The notes under the pieces are model-generated. The model did not search any database, was not told the origin of the DNA, and saw nothing but the letters and a program-made list of their open reading frames with translations. A program made the translations under genes and the position numbers. From Pinirhizobacter soli (GTDB taxonomy: Bacteria > Pseudomonadota > Gammaproteobacteria > Xanthomonadales > Rhodanobacteraceae): a stretch of 64,000 nt of DNA. The DNA lies in contig NZ_JADZLQ010000001.1 in the NCBI RefSeq assembly GCF_015905305.1, positions 1,822,599 through 1,886,598 of the forward strand. Reading direction: 5' to 3'. Within the stretch, counting starts at the first letter, position 1. Each line of letters opens with the position of its first letter. Below, piece by piece: positions 8,790 to 17,140 of this stretch.

Positions 8790-10148
8790 TTACGGAGGAG
8801 GCGCGCCCGCCGCGGCGCGGCTTTCGCGCCAGCGCCACGCGTAGTACACCGGCACGCCAAGGGCGATGATCAGGAGGCTCATGCCCGCATTGGCGGGCGT
8901 GTCGATCGCGGTAGCCAGGATCACGCAGACCACGGTGACCACGAAGGCCAGCGGCACCCATGGGTAACCGGGTACGCGATACGGCGAGGGTTCGTCCTTG
9001 AGCATGCGCCGGTACCAGAACACCGTGGCGATGCCCGCCGCGTGGCTAAGCCATTCACCGACCGTGGTGTAATCGAGCAAGGCGTCGAAGCTACCCGAGA
9101 GGATCAGGATCACCGCCCACAAACCCAGCACCGACAGTGCCACCTGCGGCGCATGCGTGCGCATATCCACCTTGCCCACGGCGCGGAAGAACATGCCGTC
9201 AGCGCTCATCACCTGCAGCACGCGGGCGCCACCGGCGATGGCGATGCTGCAATAGCCGAAGGTGGAACAGGCAATGCCAACGGCCACCACCGTGCGCCCG
9301 GTGGGGCCGAACAACCTTTCCATCAGGTCGGCGGCCGGCGCCTGGCTGGCGGCGAGCCCTGCATGGCCCAGGCCCGCGAGGTAAGCCACGTTCACCAGCA
9401 CGTAGCACAGCGCCACCGCGCCCATGCCCAGACCCAAGGCACGTGGCAGCACGCGCTGCGGCTCGCGCACTTCGCCGGCCAGGTCGTTGAGGTAATGAAA
9501 GCCGCCGTAGGCGAACAGCACGGGTAGCAACGCGCCCACCAGCGCGAATGGCGAAGTGGTTGGCAACGGTGGCGCGGGCGGCGGCGTGGTGTGCCCGAAG
9601 GCCAGCACCAGGCCGACCACGATCAGCATGGCGATCACGCCGAGCTTGAGCACGGTGAAGATATTCTGCACCCAGGCGCCGGCGCGGATGCCGCGCAGGT
9701 TCACCAGCACCAGGAAGGCGATGGCGCCCACGGCCAGTGGTTTGACCCACGTCAGCGGCAGGCCGAAGGCTTTGCAGGCGTAGTCGGCGAAGGTGGTGGC
9801 GACCGCGGCGATGCTGCCGGGGTAGTTGATCAGCGCCATGGTCCAGCCGAACAGGAAGGCCGGCAATTTGCCGAATGCTTCGCGCAGGTAGATGTAGGTA
9901 CCGCCCGCCTGCGGCCGCCGCGCGCCGAGCTCGGCGTAGCTTAAGACCCCGGCCAGCGTGAGCAGGCCACCCAGCGCCCACAGAACGATGAGTCCCGTGG
10001 TGGAGTCTGTTCGCCCGGCAACGGACGCCGGTGTGCGGAAGATGCCGGCGCCGATGACGCCGCCGATGACAATCGCGGCGGCGTCCCAAATTCCGAGGCG
10101 GCGGACGTAAGGTCCAGTAGGTACGGGTGATGGCATGGGTGCGACCAT
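8790..10148 (-). CDS. APC-family amino-acid permease
   Basis: About 452 residues with twelve predicted membrane helices. The first helix carries the APC substrate-binding signature AAIVIGGVIGAGIFRTP, and YAELGARRPQAGGTYIYLREAFG matches the helix 2-3 region of LAT/basic-type permeases. The substrate cannot be told from sequence. ATG 10148 and ATG 10136 (MPSPVPTG) are both plausible starts and neither has a strong ribosome site. The frame is open into the lpdA gene upstream, which is not meaningful. It is followed by the glycosidase at 16 nt. Confidence 0.87.
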   Translation of the reverse strand: MVAPMPSPVPTGPYVRRLGIWDAAAIVIGGVIGAGIFRTPASVAGRTDSTTGLIVLWALGGLLTLAGVLSYAELGARRPQAGGTYIYLREAFGKLPAFLFGWTMALINYPGSIAAVATTFADYACKAFGLPLTWVKPLAVGAIAFLVLVNLRGIRAGAWVQNIFTVLKLGVIAMLIVVGLVLAFGHTTPPPAPPLPTTSPFALVGALLPVLFAYGGFHYLNDLAGEVREPQRVLPRALGLGMGAVALCYVLVNVAYLAGLGHAGLAASQAPAADLMERLFGPTGRTVVAVGIACSTFGYCSIAIAGGARVLQVMSADGMFFRAVGKVDMRTHAPQVALSVLGLWAVILILSGSFDALLDYTTVGEWLSHAAGIATVFWYRRMLKDEPSPYRVPGYPWVPLAFVVTVVCVILATAIDTPANAGMSLLIIALGVPVYYAWRWRESRAAAGAPPP

Positions 10149-10164
10149 GCCATAAACCGTTACG

Positions 10165-12018
10165 TCATGTCGCCGACGGCTTCTTCTTGGGGATGTAGAG
10201 GTCGGTGATCGTGCCCTCGTACACCTCGGCCGCCATGCCCACCGATTCGCCCAGGGTCGGATGCGGATGGATGGTCTTGGCGATATCCGATGCCTCCGCG
10301 CCCATCTCGATGGCCAGGGCCAGTTCGGAGATGAGGTCACCCGCATGCACGCCGACGATGCCGGCACCGACGATGCGGTGGGTTTCCTCGTCGAAGATCA
10401 GCTTGGTGAAGCCTTCGGTGCGGTCGATGCCGATGGCACGGCCCGAGGCCGCCCAGGGGAACTTGCCCACGCCGACCTTCAGGCCCTTCTCCTTCGCCTC
10501 GCGCTCGGTCACGCCGACCCAGGCAATCTCCGGATCGGTGTATGCCACCGATGGCACCACGCGGGCATCGAAGAAGCTCTTCTCGCCGGCGATCGCTTCG
10601 GCGGCGACGTGCGCCTCGTGCACGGCCTTGTGCGCCAGCATCGGCTGGCCGACGAGGTCGCCGATGGCGTGGATGTGCGGCACGTTGGTGCGCATCTGCC
10701 GGTCGACGGCGATGAAACCACGGTCGCTCACCGCCACGCCGGCCTTGTCCGCGCCGATGCGGCCGCCATTGGGCGAGCGGCCCACCGAGACCAGCACACG
10801 GTCGTAGGTTTTGGTCTCGGGGATGGACTCGCCCTCGAAGGTGACGTCGATGCCCTTCTTGGTGGCCTTGGCTTCCACGACCTTGGTTTTCAGGTGGATG
10901 CCCTTGTAGCGCTTGGCGATACGCGCCTGCAAAGGCTTGACGAGGTCGAGGTCGGCGCCGGGCATGAGCTGGTCGGCCAGTTCCACCACCGTCACTTCGC
11001 TGCCCAGGGCCGCGTATACGGTTGCCATTTCCAGGCCGATGATGCCGCCGCCGACCACCAGCAATGTCTTGGGGACATCGCGCAGTTCCAGGGCGCCGGT
11101 GGAGTCGATGATGCGCTCGTCGTCCCAGGGGAACGAGGGCAGCTTCACCGACTGCGAGCCAGCGGCGATGATGGCGTGCTCGAAGCGGATGAGCTTCTTG
11201 CCATCCTTGCCCTCCACTTCCATCTCGTTCGGCGAAACGAACATGCCGGTACCGGTCACCACCTTGACCTTGCGCTGCTTGCCCATGCTGGCAAGCCCGC
11301 CGGTGAGCTTGCCCACCACCTTGATCTTGAAATCGCGCAGCTTGTCCAGGTCGATCTTCGGCGCACCGAAGCTGATGCCGTGCGCGGCCATGGCACCGGC
11401 TTCCTCGATCACGGCAGCTGCATGCAGCAATGCCTTGGAAGGAATGCAGCCGACGTTGAGGCAGACACCGCCCAGGGTGTCGTAACGCTCGACCAGGACT
11501 GTGTCCAGGCCCAGGTCCGCTGCGCGGAAAGCCGCGCTGTAGCCACCGGGGCCGGAGCCGAGCACGACCACCTTGCATTCGATGTCGGCCTTGCGGCCCG
11601 TGCCGGCGGCGGCCTGCGGGGCCGGTGTCTGTTTGACCGGCGCCTGGGCCGGATCGGTCTTCTGCTGCGGTACGCCCTGCGTGGCTGGCTGCGCGGCGGG
11701 CTTGGCCGCTGCCGGTGTGCCGGCCGAAGCATCGTTGCCTGCTTTCTTTTCCGGACTCGATTCAGCGGACGCGGCATCGGCGATCTCGACCACGGCGAGG
11801 ATATCGCCAGGATTGACCTCCTGGCCGATCTTCACCTTGACCTGCGTGACCTTGCCGCCGTCGCTGGCGGGGACATCCATGGTGGCCTTGTCCGATTCGA
11901 GCGTGACCAGGCTTTGTTCCTTGGTGATGGTGTCGCCGACCTGGACCAGGATCTCGATCACCGGTACGTCGTGCGAACCACCAAGGTCGGGGACTTTCAG
12001 TTCAATCGTCTTGGGCAT
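10165..12018 (-). CDS. lpdA: Dihydrolipoamide dehydrogenase (E3) with N-terminal lipoyl domain
   Basis: 617 residues, longer than plain E3 (about 475) because a lipoyl domain (residues 1-80, lipoylated Lys 44 in ESDKATMD) and an Ala/Pro/Lys linker precede the flavoprotein. The FAD motif GSGPGGYSAAFRAADLG, the redox disulfide GGVCLNVGCIPSK, the NAD motif VVGGGIIGLE and the catalytic HPHPTLGES are all present. It reoxidises dihydrolipoyl groups of pyruvate dehydrogenase and passes electrons to NAD+. It follows aceF by 14 nt on the same strand, an aceF-lpdA operon. The E1 gene is at 34471-37164. Confidence 0.97.
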   Translation of the reverse strand: MPKTIELKVPDLGGSHDVPVIEILVQVGDTITKEQSLVTLESDKATMDVPASDGGKVTQVKVKIGQEVNPGDILAVVEIADAASAESSPEKKAGNDASAGTPAAAKPAAQPATQGVPQQKTDPAQAPVKQTPAPQAAAGTGRKADIECKVVVLGSGPGGYSAAFRAADLGLDTVLVERYDTLGGVCLNVGCIPSKALLHAAAVIEEAGAMAAHGISFGAPKIDLDKLRDFKIKVVGKLTGGLASMGKQRKVKVVTGTGMFVSPNEMEVEGKDGKKLIRFEHAIIAAGSQSVKLPSFPWDDERIIDSTGALELRDVPKTLLVVGGGIIGLEMATVYAALGSEVTVVELADQLMPGADLDLVKPLQARIAKRYKGIHLKTKVVEAKATKKGIDVTFEGESIPETKTYDRVLVSVGRSPNGGRIGADKAGVAVSDRGFIAVDRQMRTNVPHIHAIGDLVGQPMLAHKAVHEAHVAAEAIAGEKSFFDARVVPSVAYTDPEIAWVGVTEREAKEKGLKVGVGKFPWAASGRAIGIDRTEGFTKLIFDEETHRIVGAGIVGVHAGDLISELALAIEMGAEASDIAKTIHPHPTLGESVGMAAEVYEGTITDLYIPKKKPSAT

Positions 12019-12032
12019 CGTGTTGCGTCCTG

Positions 12033-13766
12033 TTAGAGCAACAGGCGACGGATGTCGCCGAGCTGGCTGGCCAGGAAGGACGCGAAGCGCGCGGCGAGCG
12101 CGCCATCGACAACGCGGTGGTCATAGGACAGCGACAGCGGCAGCATCAGGCGCGGGGCAAATTCCTTGCCGTTCCATACCGGCTTCATCTGCGCCTTGGA
12201 CACACCCAGGATGGCCACTTCCGGCGCGTTGACGATCGGCGTGAACGACGTGCCGCCGATACCGCCCAGCGACGAGATCGAGAAACAGCCACCGGACATC
12301 TCGGCCGGGCCGAGCTTCTTCTCTCGTGCCTTCTTCGACAGCTCGCCAAGTTCGGCGGCCAGCTCCAGCAGGCCCTTCTTGTCCGCGTCGCGGATCACCG
12401 GCACCACCAGGCCATCGGGCGTGTCCACCGCGATGCCGATATGGAAGTACTTCTTCAGCGTGAGCTTCTCGCCGGTGACGTCCAGCGATGCGTTGAAGGT
12501 AGGGAATTTCTTCAGCGCCGCGACCACCGCCTTGATCTGGAATACCAGCGGGGTGACCTTCAGGTCCTTGTTTTCCTCGCCGAGCTTCTTGCGGAAAGCC
12601 TCAAGCTCGGTGATGTCGGCATCTTCGTGCTGGGTGACGTGCGGGATCATCGCCCAGTTGCGGGCGAGGTTGGCCCCGGAGATCTTCTGGATGCGCGAGA
12701 GGGGTTTTTCCTCGATCTCGCCGAATTTGGCGAAGTCGATCTTCGGCCACGGCAACAGGTTCAGCCCGCCACCGGCGGCCACGGCGCCCGAAGCGCCGGG
12801 TTTGGCACCCGAGGCGAGCGCGTGCTTGACCCAGGCCTGCACGTCTTCACGCTGGATGCGGCCGCCACGGCCGGTACCCTGCACCTGGCCGATCTCCACC
12901 CCCAGCTCCCGGGCGAAGGCACGCACGGCGGGGCTGGCATAGGGGGCGTGGTCGGGCATGATCGTGCTGGCGTCGAAGGCCACCGGCGGTGTGCGCGGTC
13001 CACCGGCGCTGGTGGAAGTGCTTTCGGCAGGCTTGGTGTCGGCCTGGCTGGCAGATGCAGCGGAAGGGGCGGCCGGCTTCGCCTCGGCCTTGGGCTCGGC
13101 GGCCTTCGGTGCAGGGGCGGCGGCTTCGCCGGCGTCGCCATCGGCCTCGACTACGGCGATCACGGCATCTTTGCCGACCTCGTCGCCCACCTTCACCTTC
13201 ACTTCCTTCACGGTGCCCGCGAACGGGGCCGGCACTTCCATGGTGGCCTTGTCCGATTCGAGCGTGAGCAGGGCCTGGTCTTTCTCGACACGATCGCCGA
13301 CCTTGACCAGCACCTCGATCACCGGCACGCCATCGAAATTACCGATATCGGGAACGCGGACTTCCTGTGCGCCACCGGATGATTTCTTCGCCGCGGGTTC
13401 GGATTTCACCGGTTCCGCGGCGCGGGCGGGCGCGGAAGTCGCCGCCGGCGCTTGCTTTGCAGCCTCTGCCTTGCTGGGCTCGGCGGCCTTCTGGTCGGCC
13501 TTGGCGGCATCACCGCCGGCCTCGCCATCGGCTTCGATCATGGCGATGACGGCACCTTCAGCCACTTCGTCGCCCACCTTGACCTTCACTTCGGTGATGG
13601 TGCCGGCGAAGGGCGAAGGCACTTCCATCGTTGCCTTGTCCGACTCGAGCGTGACCAGGCTCTGGTCTTTTTCCACGCGGTCGCCGGCCTTGACCAGCAC
13701 TTCGATGACGGGAATGCCGTCGAAATTCCCGATATCGGGGACGCGCGCTTCTTTGACGTCGGCCAT
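12033..13766 (-). CDS. aceF: Dihydrolipoamide acetyltransferase (E2 of pyruvate dehydrogenase)
   Basis: 577 residues. Two lipoyl domains, each with ESDKATMEVP (Lys near 44 and 170), are joined by Ala/Pro/Lys-rich linkers. A peripheral-subunit-binding domain (YASPAVRAFARELG, about 270-305) follows, then the catalytic domain with SYDHRVVDGALAARF near the C-terminus. It transfers acetyl groups to CoA. The ATG at 13766 has a perfect AGGAGG site four to ten bases upstream. The two lipoyl domains are nearly identical over 75 residues, suggesting a recent duplication or continuing gene conversion. It is the first gene of aceF-lpdA. Confidence 0.97.
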   Translation of the reverse strand: MADVKEARVPDIGNFDGIPVIEVLVKAGDRVEKDQSLVTLESDKATMEVPSPFAGTITEVKVKVGDEVAEGAVIAMIEADGEAGGDAAKADQKAAEPSKAEAAKQAPAATSAPARAAEPVKSEPAAKKSSGGAQEVRVPDIGNFDGVPVIEVLVKVGDRVEKDQALLTLESDKATMEVPAPFAGTVKEVKVKVGDEVGKDAVIAVVEADGDAGEAAAPAPKAAEPKAEAKPAAPSAASASQADTKPAESTSTSAGGPRTPPVAFDASTIMPDHAPYASPAVRAFARELGVEIGQVQGTGRGGRIQREDVQAWVKHALASGAKPGASGAVAAGGGLNLLPWPKIDFAKFGEIEEKPLSRIQKISGANLARNWAMIPHVTQHEDADITELEAFRKKLGEENKDLKVTPLVFQIKAVVAALKKFPTFNASLDVTGEKLTLKKYFHIGIAVDTPDGLVVPVIRDADKKGLLELAAELGELSKKAREKKLGPAEMSGGCFSISSLGGIGGTSFTPIVNAPEVAILGVSKAQMKPVWNGKEFAPRLMLPLSLSYDHRVVDGALAARFASFLASQLGDIRRLLL

Positions 13767-13915
13767 GAAACCTCCTGAACTTGCTTGCGCCGACGCGAGG
13801 TAACGAAAAACGGCCGACGAGGGGATGGGGAAGGCCCCGCGCAGGCGGGGCAACCGTCCAATGATAATCCGAACCGCCCGGCTTGGCGCCCCATGCGGCG
13901 CCGTATGCGGCGATT

Positions 13916-14746
13916 TCAGCCTTGACCGCGCACCAGGTGGATCTCCCGGCGGGGACAGGCAATGACGATATCCTCGCGGTTGAAGGCTTCCTTGACGGCC
14001 TGGATGGCCTGCGAATGGGCGTCCCGGTAGTCGTCGGTGGCGGTCCACGCGCGGATCAGGAGGTCCACCTGGCTTGGCCCCAGTGCATCGGCGTAGGCCT
14101 CCGGAGGAGGCTCGACAAGGATCCGCGGCAGTGCTGCCACCGCCTCCCCGGCAACGCCCAGGGCGTGGGCAAGGTCGGTCCGGTAGTCCACGCCCACGGA
14201 GAACTCCACCCGGCGCTGGCCGCGGCGGCTGAAGTTGACGATGGCATCGCCCCCCACCTTGGCGTTGGGCAGCACCGCTTCGCGCCCATCGGCCATGACA
14301 AGCCAGGTATGCATCAAGGTCATGTGTTGGACCGTGCCTTCGACCCCCGCTGCCAGGATGTAGTCGCCCACACGGAACGGTCGGAAGAAGATCAGCAACA
14401 CGCCCCAGGCGAGGTTCGACAGCGAGCTGCTCAGCGCCAGGCCCAACGCCAGGCCCGCGGCGCCCATCGCCCCGAGGAGCGTCGCGGTGGGCAAACCGGC
14501 GAAGCTCGCGCACATGGCCAACAGGAGTGCCAGCAGGCCGGCGTGGACGGCATTGCGCAGGAAACCTGAAAGCATGGGATCGATGCCGGCACGGTCCATG
14601 CCGCGGCGCAGGGCATTGGCAAATCGCGATGCCAGGCGCATGCCGACGAACAGCACGAGCACGGCCAGCGCCGCTTTCAGACCGAACTTCACCAGGAGGT
14701 CGCTACCGATGCGGTAGCCGGCCAGAGCGATCTGAAAATGTTCCAT
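13916..14746 (-). CDS. MscS-family small-conductance mechanosensitive channel
   Basis: 276 residues from the ATG at 14746. Three N-terminal membrane helices are followed by the pore-lining glycine/alanine helix (LLGAMGAAGLALGLALSSSLSNL) characteristic of MscS, then the beta domain (FFRPFRVGDYI, LPNAKVGGDAIVNFSRR) and an alpha/beta C-terminal domain. It is predicted to open under membrane tension and release solutes on hypo-osmotic shock. The length matches E. coli MscS (286). It is transcribed alone; a terminator from the upstream DUF2884 gene sits just before it. Confidence 0.93.
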   Translation of the reverse strand: MEHFQIALAGYRIGSDLLVKFGLKAALAVLVLFVGMRLASRFANALRRGMDRAGIDPMLSGFLRNAVHAGLLALLLAMCASFAGLPTATLLGAMGAAGLALGLALSSSLSNLAWGVLLIFFRPFRVGDYILAAGVEGTVQHMTLMHTWLVMADGREAVLPNAKVGGDAIVNFSRRGQRRVEFSVGVDYRTDLAHALGVAGEAVAALPRILVEPPPEAYADALGPSQVDLLIRAWTATDDYRDAHSQAIQAVKEAFNREDIVIACPRREIHLVRGQG

Positions 14747-14773
14747 GCAAGTCCTTCCCTGGATCATCAAAAA

Positions 14774-14797
14774 GAAAAAAGCGGGCATCCTGCCCGC
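14774..14797 (-). terminator. Rho-independent terminator of the DUF2884 gene
   Basis: On the minus strand GCGGGCAGGATGCCCGC folds into a 7-bp GC stem and is followed by TTTTTTC. It lies 19 nt after the stop of the DUF2884 gene at 14816. Confidence 0.85.
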
Positions 14798-14815
14798 AGG
14801 GGGTGCTCGGTACTT

Positions 14816-15616
14816 TTAGTTGTCGGCCAAATCTTTCTTTGGTACCGGAGTAGCGGTCATCAGCACCAACGGCGAACCATCGGGCAGGCGAACGCTCCAT
14901 GATTTCTGCAGGTGATCGAGATTGGCCAGCCGCGGGCACAGGGCTTGGGCGCGTTCGCCAAGCTTGTCGGCGCGCGAGTTCACTTCGCGATCGATGGCCT
15001 TGTCCAGCGAATCGGCGCGGGCCTCAAGGGCGGCCATCTTGGCCGAATCGCCGCTGAGGGCTGCGCTGACCGCGTTGCCGGTGACCGAACCCACCACTTC
15101 GGATACTGAATCGCCCACGGCGGATTCGACCAGGTCGTCCACTTCGTGCTGGCGCCAGCGGCCGGCCCCGATGCTTTCGTCCAGGCGCGCCAGCGCGCGG
15201 GCGTGGTTGCGCTGGAGCTTGGCCAGCATGGTGCGGCGATCCTCGCCATCGGCCACGAACGTCGCAGCCACCGTGGTCATCGCCGAGTAACCGATATCGA
15301 TGCCATCGCGGGCTATGGCCGCAATTTCCGGCACCAGGGCGCGGACGGCGTCCTCGTAGTCGCGAAGCTTCCGGGCATCGGCGTCGGTGACACGTACGTC
15401 ATGGCCGTCGACGGTGAGGCGGCCATCATGCATGAACACCTTCGCCGGGCTGCCGTCGGTACGGGTGAAGTCGATCCCGTTGCGGGCGACGCTCACATCG
15501 TAATCCGTCTTGTACTCGACCCCGCAGCCATCGTTGTTGACATGGATGCCGTGGGCGGCGACGGGCAGGCTGGCCAGGCCCAGGGCACAGGCAAGGGCAA
15601 CGATGGTCAGGCGCAT
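14816..15616 (-). CDS. Exported DUF2884 (YggN-like) protein, copy 1
   Basis: 266 residues with a signal peptide ending at PVAAHG. It has the DUF2884 pattern: an early disulfide-type Cys in NNDGCGVEY, the VDGHDVRVTDADARKLRDYE stretch, a helical middle with many Ala/Asp/Arg residues and a late Cys in AQALCPRLANLD. E. coli YggN is a periplasmic protein of unknown role. The two cysteines probably pair. A paralogue with the same arrangement lies at 20809-21555, on the other side of a sensor-kinase system. It is a monocistronic unit closed by the terminator at 14774. Confidence 0.82.
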   Translation of the reverse strand: MRLTIVALACALGLASLPVAAHGIHVNNDGCGVEYKTDYDVSVARNGIDFTRTDGSPAKVFMHDGRLTVDGHDVRVTDADARKLRDYEDAVRALVPEIAAIARDGIDIGYSAMTTVAATFVADGEDRRTMLAKLQRNHARALARLDESIGAGRWRQHEVDDLVESAVGDSVSEVVGSVTGNAVSAALSGDSAKMAALEARADSLDKAIDREVNSRADKLGERAQALCPRLANLDHLQKSWSVRLPDGSPLVLMTATPVPKKDLADN

Positions 15617-15726
15617 GATGGTGCACTCCCTTGGGTTTGTTGCCGGTTTGGATGCAGCAGGACGTAAGAAGGTTTAGTCCTCCACGGCCACCGCCACATG
15701 GGCCGGTCGTCACACCCTGCCGGAGG

Positions 15727-16398
15727 TCACTGCACCAGGAGGTCTTCGAAGAAGGCTCCGATGGGCTTTTCGGGGTGGGCGATCTGGATCTCCAGCACCC
15801 ACAACCCCGGGATGGGCTCGGCGTCGAAGTCGCCCAGATTGCCCGCCTTGTGCACCGCGTGCGGGAAATCGCCCACCCGATGGCCCTTGGTTTCGTGGTT
15901 GAGTCGCCACCCCATGGCCTGGGCCTGGGCCGTGGCAAATTCGTATAAAGCCCGGCCACTCTGACCACCCTCGCGCCAGCGCGCGGCGACGCGCGTGAAG
16001 AGCTCGCGCGCCGCCGCGGCACAGGCATGCATCAGGGGGTCGTCGCCAAGCACGAAGGTATCGCCGACATCACCCTCGTGGCCGTCGAACACAGGCCCGA
16101 GATCGACGAAGAAAATGTCGTGGTCACCCAGGCGAAGATCCGGCGCCGAGCGTTGGCGAAACGTCTTCAGGGTATTGGCGCCGAAGCGGATCAACGACGG
16201 ATGCCAGATGCGTTGCATGCCGGCGTCGGCCAGGACTTCGCCGGCAAGCGCCACGGCTTCGAGCTCGGTCGTGCCCGGCGTGATGCGCCGGGCTATCTCG
16301 CGAAGGGCGACCCACGAACGCTCGCGCGCAGCGAGCATGCGCCCGGCATTGAATTGGCTACCGGTGGCCTGGGCATGGGGAGGGATGGGGATGTTCAT
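15727..16398 (-). CDS. M24-family metallopeptidase (Xaa-Pro aminopeptidase-like)
   Basis: 223 residues, the size of a bare pita-bread domain. All five metal ligands of the M24 fold can be placed: Asp in FFVDLGPVF, Asp in GDVGDTF, His in DFPHAVHK, Glu in VLEIQI and Glu in AFFEDLLV. It therefore looks catalytically competent. It differs from MetAP and PepP by lacking their N-terminal domains, and its substrate is unknown; some M24 domains bind creatine-like or other small substrates. Its ATG overlaps the stop of the RcsB-like regulator gene by 4 nt (ATGA), so the two are translationally coupled. Confidence 0.85.
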   Translation of the reverse strand: MNIPIPPHAQATGSQFNAGRMLAARERSWVALREIARRITPGTTELEAVALAGEVLADAGMQRIWHPSLIRFGANTLKTFRQRSAPDLRLGDHDIFFVDLGPVFDGHEGDVGDTFVLGDDPLMHACAAAARELFTRVAARWREGGQSGRALYEFATAQAQAMGWRLNHETKGHRVGDFPHAVHKAGNLGDFDAEPIPGLWVLEIQIAHPEKPIGAFFEDLLVQ

Positions 16399-17057
16399 GC
16401 CATGCCGTGTTCGCGGGCGTAGTCCGCCAGCAGGCTATCGTGGTCGATACCGAGCTTGCGCATGGCGTCGCGCTTTTGCCGACTCACCGTTTTTACGCTG
16501 CGACTTAGTCGATCAGCGATCTGTGTAAGTGACAGGCCCCCAACGTAAAGGCGCACCACTTCCATTTCGCGCGCCGACAACCGCACCGGCGCCAAGCCAT
16601 CGGCAGCAGGTGTGTCGGCCCTGGCGAACTGCTCGCGGATGGATTCGCTGACATAGGCACGACCGGCTGCAACGCTTCGGATGGCGTTGGGCAACTCGCG
16701 CATCGGCGCACGCTTGTCACACAAACCAAGGGCGCCACGGTTTTGCATCGCACGGAGCACGCCGATGTTGTTGACCATGGTCAGCACCGCCACGGGCAAC
16801 CGGGGATACCGGCGGCGAATGACGTCCAGCAATTGCAGGCCGTCGCCGTGACGGCCGGCGGGCATGGAGAAATCGGTGACCAGGACGTCGCAGGGCCTGC
16901 TGGCAAGCAAGGCCATGAGCAGGTCGCCATCGGCCGCTTCGCCAACGACGAGCATATCTCCCGCCTGGTCGAGTGCGGCGCGCGCGCCGAGGATCACCAC
17001 CGGATGATCATCTGCGATAATCACCCGAGTGGCACTGGAAGTGCCCTGCTCGCTCAT
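16395..17057 (-). CDS. RcsB-like LuxR-type response regulator
   Basis: 220 residues. A receiver domain opens VIIADDHPVV, with the phospho-acceptor Asp in VLVTDFSMP and the RcsB-like continuation HGDGLQLLDVIRRRYP. A LuxR/FixJ helix-turn-helix follows (LSAREMEVVRLYVGG, IADRLSRSVKTVSRQK, AMRKLGI). The sequence follows E. coli RcsB more closely than NarL or EvgA as I recall them. It is divergent from the hybrid kinase gene with 83 nt between, the natural partner. It is coupled to the M24 peptidase downstream. Confidence 0.88.
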   Translation of the reverse strand: MSEQGTSSATRVIIADDHPVVILGARAALDQAGDMLVVGEAADGDLLMALLASRPCDVLVTDFSMPAGRHGDGLQLLDVIRRRYPRLPVAVLTMVNNIGVLRAMQNRGALGLCDKRAPMRELPNAIRSVAAGRAYVSESIREQFARADTPAADGLAPVRLSAREMEVVRLYVGGLSLTQIADRLSRSVKTVSRQKRDAMRKLGIDHDSLLADYAREHGMA

Positions 17058-17140
17058 GTCCGTATCAGCACCCGTGGTCGTTCCGTACTACTGGTTGCGC
17101 TCTGCGGCAGGATACAGCAAGTAAACCCGAGGAAACCTCC

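Noticed and set aside
10261-12036. Long open frame antisense to lpdA, and similar ones antisense to aceF, aceE (34417-36423) and maeB (37575-39731)
   Set aside because: These are by-products of high G+C codon bias. Their translations are rich in Arg, His and Gln, have no domains, and the opposite strand encodes strongly conserved enzymes.
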